64,000 nucleotides of DNA, from assembly GCF_027922425.1 (NCBI RefSeq), contig NZ_BSFQ01000025.1, positions 1 through 64,000 of the forward strand, in the 5' to 3' direction. This document shows positions 54,368-63,043 of the stretch, piece by piece (the stretch's first letter is position 1; every line of letters starts with the position of its first letter). Both the position numbers and the translations under genes were made by a program. Source of the stretch: Pseudonocardia halophobica (GTDB taxonomy: Bacteria > Actinomycetota > Actinomycetes > Mycobacteriales > Pseudonocardiaceae). The notes under the pieces were generated by a model that was given only the letters and a program-made list of their open reading frames with translations, was not told the origin of the DNA and did not search any database.

Positions 54368-55528
54368 GTGACGGTGGAGTTCTCCGACTCCGAGAGCAGC
54401 GCAGCGCTGCGTGCGGAACTGCGGACCCTCGTGCGCGAGCACGTGCCGCAGACCTTCCTGGGTGCGTTCACCCGCGACCCCAAGGACCTCGAGACGGCCC
54501 AGGCGTTCTGCCGGCTGCTGGCGGAGAAGGGGCAGCTCACCCCGGCGTGGCCGGTGGAGTACGGCGGCTCGGCCTCCTCGCAGTGGGACCAGGCCGTGAT
54601 GCGCGAGGAGATGTGGGGGCACTTCGAGCCCCGCGGCGCGCAGTACATGGGCGTCAACTGGGTCGGGCCGGCGATCATGCGGTTCGGTACCGACGAGCAG
54701 AAGCGCGAGCACCTCAGCCGGATCGGGGCGGGCACGGTCATCTGGTGCCAGGGCTTCTCCGAGCCCGAGGCGGGCTCGGACCTCGCCTCGTTGCGCACCG
54801 CCGCGGTCCCGCAGGAGGGCGGCGGCTGGCGCATCGAGGGCCAGAAGGTCTGGACCTCCTACGCCACGATGGCCGACTGGTGCTTCCTGCTCGCCCGCAC
54901 CGACCGGGACGCGCCGAAGCACAAGGGCATCACGGTGTTCCTGGTGCCGATGGACCGCCCCGGGATCAAGGTCGTCCCGATCGAGGCGATGGTCGGCCCG
55001 CACCACCTCAACGAGGTGTTCTTCGAGGGCGTGCCCGTCACCGAGGCGGACGTCCTCGGCGAGGTCGACGCCGGCTGGTCGATCGTGCGCGAGGCGCTGG
55101 CCTTCGAGCGGGTCGGCATCGCCCGCTACGCCCGCTGCGACCGGCTGCTCAACATGGCGCCCGCAGCACTGGGCGACCGCTGGGAAACCCTGCCGGAGGA
55201 GCTGAAGGAGCGCTGGGCGACCGCGCTCATCCACGTCCGCCAGGCGCGGCTGCTGGCCTACCGCGTGGTCGAGAAGATCGAGGCCGGCGCGGTCGACCCG
55301 GCCGATACGGCGTCGTACCGGATCGCGGTGACCCAGACCGACCAGGAGGTCGCCGAGGTCCTCATGGACATGCTCGAGGAGCGGGCGGTGGGAGCGGCGG
55401 ACCGCTCCGACCTGTTCGCCCGCGCCGTCGACGACCACTGGCGCTACGCGCAGGCCGCGACCGTCGCGTCCGGGAGCATCGAGGTGCAGCGGCTGCTGCT
55501 CTCCCGGTCGCTGCTGAAGACGAAGTGA
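54368..55528 (+). CDS. Acyl-CoA dehydrogenase, large partner (pair 1)
   Basis: 386-aa flavoprotein with CQGFSEPEAGSDLASL and QKVWTSYA for FAD and substrate binding, and VASGSIEVQRLLLSRSLL at the C-terminus in place of the usual YGGxxEIQ. GTG start preceded by GACGGAGGT. It is followed by a shorter dehydrogenase-like gene, a pattern matching the alpha2beta2 enzymes of steroid side-chain oxidation (FadE/ChsE type, family knowledge), where the two subunits share one FAD site. Catalytic base not assignable by eye. Confidence 0.9.
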   Translation: MTVEFSDSESSAALRAELRTLVREHVPQTFLGAFTRDPKDLETAQAFCRLLAEKGQLTPAWPVEYGGSASSQWDQAVMREEMWGHFEPRGAQYMGVNWVGPAIMRFGTDEQKREHLSRIGAGTVIWCQGFSEPEAGSDLASLRTAAVPQEGGGWRIEGQKVWTSYATMADWCFLLARTDRDAPKHKGITVFLVPMDRPGIKVVPIEAMVGPHHLNEVFFEGVPVTEADVLGEVDAGWSIVREALAFERVGIARYARCDRLLNMAPAALGDRWETLPEELKERWATALIHVRQARLLAYRVVEKIEAGAVDPADTASYRIAVTQTDQEVAEVLMDMLEERAVGAADRSDLFARAVDDHWRYAQAATVASGSIEVQRLLLSRSLLKTK

Positions 55529-55548
55529 GCGGAGCGTGCGGAGCGAAC
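55526..55548 (+). repeat. 23-nt dispersed repeat, copy 2
   Basis: Starts at the stop codon of the dehydrogenase and differs by one base from the copy at 38912-38934. Both contain tandem GCGGAGC. Confidence 0.6.
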
Positions 55549-55577
55549 GAACAGCACCGAGCGGGGAGAACGCTGCG

Positions 55578-56537
55578 ATGAAGACGGAGCTCACCGACGA
55601 CGCCCTGGAGCTCGGGCGGGTCATGGACGCCGCGCTGGCCAAGGTCGGTGGCGCCGACCTCGCCCGTGCCGCCGAGGCCGGCACCGGGATCGACGAGGTC
55701 ACCGGGATCCTCGACCAGTTGGGCCTGTGGGACCTGCGGCCCCGCGAGTCGGCGGAGGACGGCGAGGCCGCCGCGGCCGCGTGCCGGTCGGCCGGCCGGG
55801 TCGCCCTGCCGTATCCGGTCGCCGAGCGGCTGGCCGCGGATCCCGACGCCGGGTTCGGCGCCGTCGCCGTGGCGACCGGGCCGGTCGCTCGGGTCAACCT
55901 GATCAGCCTGGCGCCCGAGCTGAACTGGGTTGTCTCCGACGGTCGTGCCCGCCGCGCGCCCGTCGTCTCGGCCGGTCCGGCGCTCGGCACGAAGCTTGGC
56001 CCGCTGGTCAGCGAGGTCGAGCTGGGCACCTGGGAGTCCGACGACTCCGCGCCGCTGGCCCTGCTGCTGCCCTGCTGGACGCTGCTCGGGATGCTCGAGT
56101 CGGCGCTCGACAAGACCCGGCAGCACATGCTGGACCGCAAGCAGTTCGACCAGCCCATCGCCTCCTTCCAGGCGCTGCAGTTCCGGCTCGCGGACACCAC
56201 GACCACGCTGCAGGGCTTCCAGGAGCTGGCCAAGTACACGCTGTGGTCGGTGCTGAGCGGGCAGCCCGGCGCGGCCGTCGACGTGCTCGCCTGCCGGGTG
56301 TCGGCCCTGGAGACGGCCGAGACCGTGTTCCGCACCGCCCACCAGATGCACGGCGCGATGGGCTTCTGCGACGAGGTCGACCTCAGCTGGCTCTCCCGGC
56401 ACAGCCAGGCGATCCGCCGGCTGCCGTGGGGGCACTCGCAGACCCGCAAGCGGCTGCTCGACGGCATGGCCACCGTGCCCTTCGCCGGCCTGTACGGCGA
56501 CGGCCTGGTCGGGGCCGGGGACCACGCCCTGCTCTGA
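55578..56537 (+). CDS. Acyl-CoA dehydrogenase, small partner (pair 1)
   Basis: 319-aa dehydrogenase-like protein. It lacks the xxFSEPxAGSD loop and much of the central beta domain, but keeps the C-terminal helical domain (QHMLDRKQFDQPIASFQALQFRLAD and QMHGAMGF). Such short partners cannot work alone and pair with a full-length subunit, here the gene ending at 55528. ATG preceded by GGGGAGAACGCTGC. It ends 28 nt before the synthetase gene. Confidence 0.88.
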   Translation: MKTELTDDALELGRVMDAALAKVGGADLARAAEAGTGIDEVTGILDQLGLWDLRPRESAEDGEAAAAACRSAGRVALPYPVAERLAADPDAGFGAVAVATGPVARVNLISLAPELNWVVSDGRARRAPVVSAGPALGTKLGPLVSEVELGTWESDDSAPLALLLPCWTLLGMLESALDKTRQHMLDRKQFDQPIASFQALQFRLADTTTTLQGFQELAKYTLWSVLSGQPGAAVDVLACRVSALETAETVFRTAHQMHGAMGFCDEVDLSWLSRHSQAIRRLPWGHSQTRKRLLDGMATVPFAGLYGDGLVGAGDHALL

Positions 56538-56565
56538 TCACCGCTCACGAGGAAAGACGAAGTCC

Positions 56566-58056
56566 GTGAACCTCACTCTCCTGCTCGAGATGGCCGCGGA
56601 CGCCGCCGGCGACCGCGTGGCGGTCGGCCGCGCCGCGGACGGCGTCACCTACGCCGAACTGCGCGACCGGGCCGCCCGCGTCGCCGGCTTCCTGCACAGC
56701 CGCGGCGCGACCCGGCTGGTGCAGGCGGGCCAGAACAGCGACGCCCTCCCGGCACTGCTGTTCGGCAGCGCGCTGGCCGGCGCCACCTTCACGTCGGTGA
56801 ACTACCGGCTCACCGACGAGCAGCTGCGCGCGGCGCTGCAGCGGTGCAGCCCGGCCGTCGTCGTCCCCGACGAGCGGACGGCCCCGCGGGTCGCCGGCAT
56901 CGACGGCCTGGACGCGTGCCCCGGGCTGCTCGCGCCGGGGGACCTCACCCCGGCGGAGGTCGTCCCCGATCCGGCCGACGACGGCGAGGGCGTCGCGATC
57001 GCGCTCTTCACCAGCGGGACCAGCGGTGCACCGAAGACGGTCCTGCTGCGCCACCGCAACCTCACCTCCTACGTCCTGGGCTCCACCGAGTTCCTGGGCG
57101 CGGAGGGGGACGAGGCGGCGCTGGTCAGCGTGCCGCCTTACCACATCGCCGGGATGGCGTCGGTGCTGTCGAACGTCTACCTGGGCCGGCGGATCGTGTA
57201 CCTGCCGCAGTTCGACGCGGCCACCTGGGTCGAGCTCGCGAAGGCCGAGGCGATCACGCACGCGATGATCGTGCCGACGATGCTCGGCCGGATCCTCGAC
57301 GTCGTGGAGGAGACCGGAGCCGACCTGCCGGCGCTGCGGCACCTGTCCTACGGCGGCGGGCGCATGCCGTTGCCGGTGGTGCGCCGCGCGCTGGAGCTGC
57401 TGCCGCGGGTCGGGTTCGTCAACGCCTACGGCCTCACCGAGACCAGCTCGACCGTGGCGCTGCTGGGTCCCGACGACCACCGCGTCGCCTACGCCAGCGA
57501 CGATCCCGCCGTGGCGGCCCGGCTCGGCTCGGTCGGACGGGCACTGCCCGGTGTCGAGCTGCAGATCCGGGACGTCGACGGCACGGTGCTCCGGCCCGGC
57601 GAGGTCGGCGAGATCGTGGTCCGCGGCGAGCAGATCGCCGGCGAGTACGAGGGCAAGGACGCCAAGGACCCCGACGGCTGGTTCCCCACCAACGACCACG
57701 GGCGGCTCGACGCCGACGGGTATCTCTTCATCGAGGGCCGGGCCGACGACGTGATCGTGCGGGGCGGCGAGAACCTCAGTCCCGGCGAGATCGAGGACGT
57801 CCTGCTCCAGCACCCGGACGTCGAGGAGGTCGCCGTCGTCGGTGCACCGGACGTGGAGTGGGGCGAGACGGTCGCGGCGTTCGTGGTGCCGCGGGACGGT
57901 CGTGCCATCGAGGCGGACGAGCTGCGGGACTTCGTCCGCGCCCGGCTGCGGTCGTCGAGGACGCCGGCGCTGATCGAGTTCCGGGAGGCGTTGCCCTACA
58001 GCGAGACCGGCAAGCTCCTCCGCCGGGAGCTGCGGCGCGGGTTCGCCACCACGTGA
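56566..58056 (+). CDS. Acyl-CoA synthetase (AMP-forming)
   Basis: 496-aa ligase with phosphate loop IALFTSGTSGAPKTVLL, in which the usual G after K is T, then YGLTETSS, GWFPTNDHG and SETGKLLRREL. The GTG start has GAGGAAAG upstream. It is the fifth complete synthetase in the window and not a near copy of the others. It ends the SDR-dehydrogenase transcript, and a perfect terminator hairpin follows. Confidence 0.91.
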   Translation: MNLTLLLEMAADAAGDRVAVGRAADGVTYAELRDRAARVAGFLHSRGATRLVQAGQNSDALPALLFGSALAGATFTSVNYRLTDEQLRAALQRCSPAVVVPDERTAPRVAGIDGLDACPGLLAPGDLTPAEVVPDPADDGEGVAIALFTSGTSGAPKTVLLRHRNLTSYVLGSTEFLGAEGDEAALVSVPPYHIAGMASVLSNVYLGRRIVYLPQFDAATWVELAKAEAITHAMIVPTMLGRILDVVEETGADLPALRHLSYGGGRMPLPVVRRALELLPRVGFVNAYGLTETSSTVALLGPDDHRVAYASDDPAVAARLGSVGRALPGVELQIRDVDGTVLRPGEVGEIVVRGEQIAGEYEGKDAKDPDGWFPTNDHGRLDADGYLFIEGRADDVIVRGGENLSPGEIEDVLLQHPDVEEVAVVGAPDVEWGETVAAFVVPRDGRAIEADELRDFVRARLRSSRTPALIEFREALPYSETGKLLRRELRRGFATT

Positions 58057-58076
58057 CCACGGCCGCCTGAGAACGA

Positions 58077-58111
58077 CGACGGGCCGCCCGGATCTCCCGG
58101 GCGGCCCGTCG
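58077..58111. terminator. Bidirectional terminator, perfect 15-bp stem
   Basis: CGACGGGCCGCCCGG (58077-58091) and CCGGGCGGCCCGTCG (58097-58111) with a 5-nt loop, between convergent genes ending at 58056 and 58126. Confidence 0.85.
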
Positions 58112-58125
58112 CGCGTCGGTGGACC

Positions 58126-58893
58126 TCAGTGCGCGGTCCAGCCCCCGTCGACGACGAGGGTCTGGCCGGTGACGTAGCTGCTGGCGTCGCTGCACAGGTA
58201 GAGCAGCGCGCCGTCGAAGTCCGAGACCTGCCCGTGGCGGGGCAGGATCGTGTTGCTCAGGATCCACTCCTGCACCCGGCGCTTGTGGATCACCTCACTG
58301 GTCATCTCGCTCTCGAAGAAGCCGGGGACCAGCGCGTTGACCCGCACCCCGTGCGGGCTCCACTGCGCGGCCCACTCGCGGGTGATCGCCTCCAACCCGC
58401 CCTTCGACGCCGCGTAGGTGGCCTGTGGGAACCAGGCGATGCCCGCCCGCGCGACGATCGACGTGACGTTGACGATCACGCCTGCGCCCCGCTCCTTCAT
58501 CGACGGGTAGATCCGCTGCGCCAGGGTGATCGGGGCGACGAGGTTGACCGCGAGCGTCTGCGCGATCTGCTCGGGCGTCTCGTCCTCCGCCTTCGCCCCG
58601 CCGGCGATGTACGCGGCGTTGTTGACCAGCACGTCGATCGGGCCGAGCCGCTCGACGGCCGTGTCCACCAGGCCCGGGAGCTCCTCGGTCCGCGCCAGGT
58701 CGAACGGCAGCGGCACGCAGCCGTCGTTCTCCTTGGCGATCTCCTCGCACAGCTCGGGGCGGCGGCCGACGACGCCGACCGTGGCCCCGGCGGCCGCGAG
58801 GGTCTCGGCGAAGCGCCGGCCCAACCCGGCCGTGGCGCCGGTCAGCAGGACCGTGCGCCCCTCGAGGGAGAACAGTTCGGCGGCGGTCGTCAT
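58126..58893 (-). CDS. Short-chain dehydrogenase/reductase
   Basis: 255-aa SDR with TGATAGLG, VNNAAY, TSIVAR as serine block and YAASK. ATG 58893 is chosen because CGAGGAGC lies 6-8 nt upstream. A longer frame would run through the operator-like site at 58931. It is divergent from the crotonase-fold gene at 58986 and could share control with it. It probably acts on a hydroxyacyl-CoA or alcohol intermediate. The substrate is unknown. Confidence 0.9.
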   Translation of the reverse strand: MTTAAELFSLEGRTVLLTGATAGLGRRFAETLAAAGATVGVVGRRPELCEEIAKENDGCVPLPFDLARTEELPGLVDTAVERLGPIDVLVNNAAYIAGGAKAEDETPEQIAQTLAVNLVAPITLAQRIYPSMKERGAGVIVNVTSIVARAGIAWFPQATYAASKGGLEAITREWAAQWSPHGVRVNALVPGFFESEMTSEVIHKRRVQEWILSNTILPRHGQVSDFDGALLYLCSDASSYVTGQTLVVDGGWTAH

Positions 58894-58930
58894 GGGCGTG
58901 CTCCTCGGGACGGCGACTGGCGTTATCCTT

Positions 58931-58950
58931 ACATATCTTGTAAAGATAGC
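58931..58950 (+). promoter_or_regulatory. Operator-like site, family B (copy 6)
   Basis: ACATATCTTGTAAAGATAGC contains a perfect odd palindrome TATCTT-GTA-AAGATA. It lies between the divergent genes starting at 58893 and 58986. Confidence 0.65.
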
Positions 58951-58985
58951 GGAGTAAGCGACCCCTCGGCGAGGAGAGGCAGCGC

Positions 58986-59798
58986 ATGCCCGACACATCC
59001 GCCTACGACACGGTCCTCGTGGACCGGGCGGACGACGGTGTCGCCACCGTCACGATCAACCGCCCCGAGGTGCTCAACGCCTTCAACGAGCAGATGCGCC
59101 GCGACTTCGCCCGGCTGTGGGCCGAGCTGCGCGCCGATCCTGCCGTGCGGGCGATCGTGCTGACCAGTGCCGGGGAGCGGGCCTTCTCCACCGGCCTGGA
59201 CACCACGGAGCGTACGTCCGGCTCCGACTCGCCCTGGCTGGACACCGCGGCGCCGTGGGCCGAGTCGGAGGACCCGGGCCGCGAGCTCGGACCCAAGTCG
59301 AACGAGGTGTGGAAGCCGGTCGTCGCAGCCGTGCGCGGGATGTGCGCGGGCGGGGCGTTCTACTGGATCGGCGAGTGCGACATCGTGCTCGCCACTCCGG
59401 AGAGCACCTTCTTCGACCCGCACGTCACCTACGGCATGGTCGCGGCCCTGGAGCCGATCAGCCTGAGCTACCGGATGCGCTACTCGGACGTGGTGCGGAT
59501 GGCGGTCATGGGTCTGCACGAGCGCGTGACGGCCGAGACGGCCCGGGAGTCGGGCCTGGTCAGCGAGGTCGTCGAGGCGGAGAGCCTGCTCGACCGGGCC
59601 CACGAGCTCGCGGCGACGATCGCGAGCCAGCCCCCGGCCGCCGTGCAGGGCACGATCAAGGCCCTGTGGAGGTCCCGCGACCTGGGCCGGGAGCAGGCCA
59701 TGGCGTCGGCGCTGATGTACACGCAGATCGGCAACCCGATCGGTGTCGACGGACTGGACTGGGCCGCGGCCAAGCCGAAGAAGTGGACCGCCCGATGA
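58986..59798 (+). CDS. Crotonase-fold protein without hydratase glutamates
   Basis: 270-aa crotonase-superfamily protein with oxyanion segments FSTGLDTTE and GMCAGGAFYWIGECD. At the two positions of the hydratase glutamates it has Tyr (GGAFYW in place of GGxxEL) and His (FDPHVTYG in place of xxPEVxxG), so normal enoyl-CoA hydration is unlikely. Isomerase, ring hydrolase or thioesterase chemistry is possible. ATG has GAGGAGAGGCAGC upstream. Its stop overlaps the start of the small acyl-CoA dehydrogenase partner, with which it forms a three-gene transcript. Confidence 0.87.
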   Translation: MPDTSAYDTVLVDRADDGVATVTINRPEVLNAFNEQMRRDFARLWAELRADPAVRAIVLTSAGERAFSTGLDTTERTSGSDSPWLDTAAPWAESEDPGRELGPKSNEVWKPVVAAVRGMCAGGAFYWIGECDIVLATPESTFFDPHVTYGMVAALEPISLSYRMRYSDVVRMAVMGLHERVTAETARESGLVSEVVEAESLLDRAHELAATIASQPPAAVQGTIKALWRSRDLGREQAMASALMYTQIGNPIGVDGLDWAAAKPKKWTAR

Positions 59799-60793
59799 GT
59801 GCCGCGACGCTGGTCCCCACCACGGCACCGGACACCGAGGAGGAGGCCGACCTCCGCGCGACCGCCCGCGACATCGCGCGCCGCTGTCGCGACACCGCGG
59901 GGGAGGACCACAGCGGGTGCTGGTCCGCGCTCGACGGCGCCGGCTTCACCCAGCTCCGCGAGGCGGACGAGGACGGCTCGCCGCTCGCGACCGCGACCAT
60001 GACCGCGATCGTGGTCGAGGAGCTGGCGGGCGCGGTCTGCGGCGCGCCGCTGGTCGGCGCGCTGCTCGCCGGCGAGCTGGCGCGGCTCGCCGGGGCCTCC
60101 CTCGACGCGCCCGCCACCGTGCTGCTCACCGAGGACCTCGCCGGGCTCACCGTCGACGGCACCGGTCTCGCCTGGGACGCCGGGCCGCCTCTCCGGCACG
60201 CGCTCGCGCTGTCGGGGCACGACCTGCTCGTCGTCGATCTCGGCGACCCCACCGGGACGCAGGACCTCTCGCGGTCGGTCGCCCGCCCGTCCGGCGGCAC
60301 CCGCCGGCTGGCCGCTGGCCCCTCGGCCGACGCGCTCGGGCGCTTCGGCTCCTTCGCACGCCTGCTGCTCGCCGCCGACCTCCTCGGCACGGCCGGGCGG
60401 CTGTTCGCCGACGCCGTCGAGTACGCGAAGCAGCGGATCCAGTTCGGCGTGCCGATCGGGTCGTTCCAGGCCGTGCAGCACCTCTGCGGGCGGGCGTACG
60501 CCGAGGTGGAGGCTCTGCGCAGCGCGGTGATCACCGCAGCGTGGGCGCTCGACGCACACGCGGAGCACCGGGAGACCTCGCTGGTCGCCAAGTCCTACGC
60601 CGCGCGGACGGGCGTCGAGATCGTCGAGCACGCGGTGCAGGTGTTCGGCGGCGTCGCGATCACCTGGGAGTTCCCCGCGCACCGGCACCTGCGCCGTGCG
60701 CTGCTCGACGCCGAGGTGTTCGGTGGCGCCGAGGCCACCGCGGACGCGCTGCTCGCCCTCGTCGACCAGGAGGCCACCGATGGACCTGAGTGA
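59795..60793 (+). CDS. Acyl-CoA dehydrogenase, small partner (pair 2)
   Basis: 332-aa short dehydrogenase-like subunit without the FSEPxAGSD loop, with the C-terminal domain motifs AKQRIQFGVPIGSFQAVQH and VQVFGGVAITWEFPAHRHLRRA. Begins in a 4-nt overlap with the crotonase-fold gene and overlaps the large partner by 14 nt. Order is small then large, the reverse of pair 1 at 54368-56537. Expected to form a heterotetramer with the following gene product. Confidence 0.89.
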   Translation: MSAATLVPTTAPDTEEEADLRATARDIARRCRDTAGEDHSGCWSALDGAGFTQLREADEDGSPLATATMTAIVVEELAGAVCGAPLVGALLAGELARLAGASLDAPATVLLTEDLAGLTVDGTGLAWDAGPPLRHALALSGHDLLVVDLGDPTGTQDLSRSVARPSGGTRRLAAGPSADALGRFGSFARLLLAADLLGTAGRLFADAVEYAKQRIQFGVPIGSFQAVQHLCGRAYAEVEALRSAVITAAWALDAHAEHRETSLVAKSYAARTGVEIVEHAVQVFGGVAITWEFPAHRHLRRALLDAEVFGGAEATADALLALVDQEATDGPE

Positions 60794-61910
60794 GAGCCCT
60801 GAACTGGTCGCCTTCCGCGACGGGCTGCGGAAGTGGCTGCGCGACAACGTCATCGAGCAGGGGGCGGACGAGCCGCGCGGCCTGTTTCTCAAGCGCTGGC
60901 ACCAGGTCCTGTTCGCGGGCGGCTGGGTCGGCCTGTCCTGGCCGACCGAGTACGGCGGCCGCGGGCTGAGCAACGTCTACGACGTCGCGCTCAACGAGGA
61001 GATCGGCGCCCTCGGCGCGCCCGACGCCCCGCGCATCGGCTACATGGGGCGTGCCTTCCTGCAGTGGGGGACCCAGGAGCAGCGCGACCGCTACCTGCCT
61101 CGGCTGCTGAGCGGCGAGGACTACTGGTGCCAGGGCTTCAGCGAGCCGAACGCGGGCTCCGACCTCGCCAACCTCTCGACGCGTGCGGAGCGGACCGGCA
61201 CCGGCTACCGGATCACCGGGCAGAAGGTCTGGACGAGCTACGCCGAGTACTGCGACTTCTGCATCCTGCTGGCCCGCACCGGAGAGTCGGGTGGGCGGCA
61301 CAAGGGCGTCTCGGCGTTCGTCGTGCCCATGCGCTCGCCCGGGATCGAGGTCCGGCCGATCGTCGCCACCACCGGCGAGTCCGAGTTCTGCGAGATGTTC
61401 TTCGACGGCGTCGAGGTGCCCGAGGAGAACCGGCTCGGCGCCGAGGGCGACGGCTGGCCCATCGCGATGATGACCGTGGCGTACGAGCGGGGCGCGGCCG
61501 ACGTCGGCTACCTCTCCAAGTTCGGCGCGGCGCTCGGCGAGCTCCGCACCCTGCTCGGCGACCGTCTGCGGACCGACGCGGCGGTGCGTCGGCGGGTGGC
61601 GGACCTGGAGGTCCGGTTCCGCATCCTCACCACGCACGTCCGGCGCCGGCTCGCCGAACGCGACCTGGCCGACACCCTGCCCGGGCCGGAGATGTCGGTC
61701 GACAAGATCCTGATGACAGAGGTCGACCAGGCGCTGCACCGCGCCGCCATCGACCTGCTCGGCGCATCGGCCGTGCTGCCGGCGGAGTCCGACGCGGCGG
61801 GGGAGTGGATGCGCCGCTACCTCTACTCGCGCGCCGCGTCGATCTACGGCGGTTCCGAGCAGATCCAGCTGAACCTGCTGGCCCAGCGGGTGCTCGGGCT
61901 GCCCCGCTGA
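60780..61910 (+). CDS. Acyl-CoA dehydrogenase, large partner (pair 2)
   Basis: 376-aa dehydrogenase with CQGFSEPNAGSDLANL, QKVWTSYA and a C-terminal IYGGSEQIQLNLLAQRVLGLPR of the usual form. The ATG at 60780 lies inside the upstream gene with AGGAGG 5-10 nt before it. It resembles the large subunit at 54368 (same WTSYA and FSEPxAGSDLA blocks). A hairpin terminator follows and the GntR gene converges on it. Confidence 0.91.
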   Translation: MDLSESPELVAFRDGLRKWLRDNVIEQGADEPRGLFLKRWHQVLFAGGWVGLSWPTEYGGRGLSNVYDVALNEEIGALGAPDAPRIGYMGRAFLQWGTQEQRDRYLPRLLSGEDYWCQGFSEPNAGSDLANLSTRAERTGTGYRITGQKVWTSYAEYCDFCILLARTGESGGRHKGVSAFVVPMRSPGIEVRPIVATTGESEFCEMFFDGVEVPEENRLGAEGDGWPIAMMTVAYERGAADVGYLSKFGAALGELRTLLGDRLRTDAAVRRRVADLEVRFRILTTHVRRRLAERDLADTLPGPEMSVDKILMTEVDQALHRAAIDLLGASAVLPAESDAAGEWMRRYLYSRAASIYGGSEQIQLNLLAQRVLGLPR

Positions 61911-61918
61911 GCTCGCCG

Positions 61919-61959
61919 GCGGGGGCACGCCCGGCGGGTTCGCCGCCGGGGTCCCCCGC
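61919..61959. terminator. Two-part hairpin terminator between convergent genes
   Basis: Outer arms GCGGGGG / CCCCCGC and inner arms CCCGGCGG / CCGCCGGG, with a 5-nt loop and a small internal loop, between genes ending at 61910 and 61970. Confidence 0.75.
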
Positions 61960-61969
61960 TGGGGGGCGG

Positions 61970-62848
61970 TCAGAGAGCGCTGGCCCAGCTCCGCGCCGGC
62001 TGCGCCTCGAGCTCGTGCAGCCGGGCGATCTCGGACTGCCGCGCCGTCTCGTCCCGCAGGCCCCGGACCGCACGCGCCGACGAGGCGTCGACGACGCGGT
62101 CGCCGAACTGGGACAGCATGTTCTGCTGCGAGGCCTCGAGGTGGGCGCGGGCGTACCGCTCGGCGCCCGCCGCATCGGCGTCGAAGATCTTGTCGGCGAT
62201 CCGCCGGTGCGCGGCGAGCACCTGCTTCTGTGCGTCGACGGTCGGGTACCGGCCGAGGTCGGTCGCCTCGTGCGCCCAGGTCTCCTCCTGCGTCGACCAG
62301 ATCGCGACGAGGCTGCGCACGATGATCCGGGTCGTGGCGACCGGGGTCTGCGCGACCACGAGATCGTGGAACTGGCGGGCCCGGTGGGTGAACGCCGGCC
62401 CGTCGCCGATGACCTCCTCGGTGAGCCGGAGGTTGCCCTCGACCAGCGGGCGGAGGGCCTCGCGGGCCCCCTCGTCGGTGGCGCAGGTGGCCGCGCAGGC
62501 CGGCTCGAACATGAGGATCGAACTGCCGAGATCGCGCAGGTGGACCTGGTCGCCCTGTAGCGCCACCCCGATGGAGTGCGACACCGAGCCCCCGTCGGGC
62601 ATGTGGATGAGCGCGCCGCCCGCCTTACCGCGCCGGACGGTGATCAGGCCCTCGCCCTCGAGGATGCGCAGTGCCTCCCGCAGCGGAGGGGCGCTCACCC
62701 CGAACATCGCGACGAGATCGTCCTGCTTCGGCAGCAGGCCGCTGGTGTGCACGCCGTTGAGGATCTGCTCGCGCAACTCCGAGGCGATGAGCTCGGCCAG
62801 CCGCGGCTGCACTCGAGCGCGCCGGGACAGACCCGGGGTTTCTGCCAT
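61970..62848 (-). CDS. GntR-family regulator (FadR subfamily)
   Basis: 292-aa regulator. The winged HTH (about residues 20-85) reads LASELREQILNGVHTSGLLPKQDDL, then VSAPPLREALRILEGEGLITVRRGKAGG, and an all-helical FCD-type ligand domain follows, with conserved-looking H in RQFHDLVV and HRRIADKIFDAD. FadR-type proteins sense acyl-CoA or small carboxylates. ATG 62848 is used. ATG 62860 is also possible. A site resembling family B lies 38 nt upstream, so it may repress itself and be the regulator of the family B sites (inference). A C-terminal tail after the FCD domain is rich in Glu/Arg. Confidence 0.9.
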   Translation of the reverse strand: MAETPGLSRRARVQPRLAELIASELREQILNGVHTSGLLPKQDDLVAMFGVSAPPLREALRILEGEGLITVRRGKAGGALIHMPDGGSVSHSIGVALQGDQVHLRDLGSSILMFEPACAATCATDEGAREALRPLVEGNLRLTEEVIGDGPAFTHRARQFHDLVVAQTPVATTRIIVRSLVAIWSTQEETWAHEATDLGRYPTVDAQKQVLAAHRRIADKIFDADAAGAERYARAHLEASQQNMLSQFGDRVVDASSARAVRGLRDETARQSEIARLHELEAQPARSWASAL

Positions 62849-62885
62849 GCTGGATCCCATCCGTCGGCCGCGAAGTCGATTCCTC

Positions 62886-62905
62886 GATAAGTTTACACTG
62901 ATGAG
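62886..62905 (-). promoter_or_regulatory. Operator-like site, family B (copy 7, weak)
   Basis: On the minus strand CTCATCAGTGTAAACTTATC matches copy 2 (37548) at 13 of 20 positions, including TCATC and TGTAAA, and is oriented toward the GntR gene. The gap from here to 63043 holds nothing else that I can support. Confidence 0.45.
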
Positions 62906-63043
62906 CGGGAGACGGGCCGTGAACTGCGGATTCCGCCCCGGCGGGTCCTGTCCTCCGTTCCGGTGATCCACAGTGGTCGGCCCGGGGCGAGGTGCACGAG
63001 ATGTCGAACGGCCGGCCCGGCGCCCAGCGTGTACGCCGCGGTA

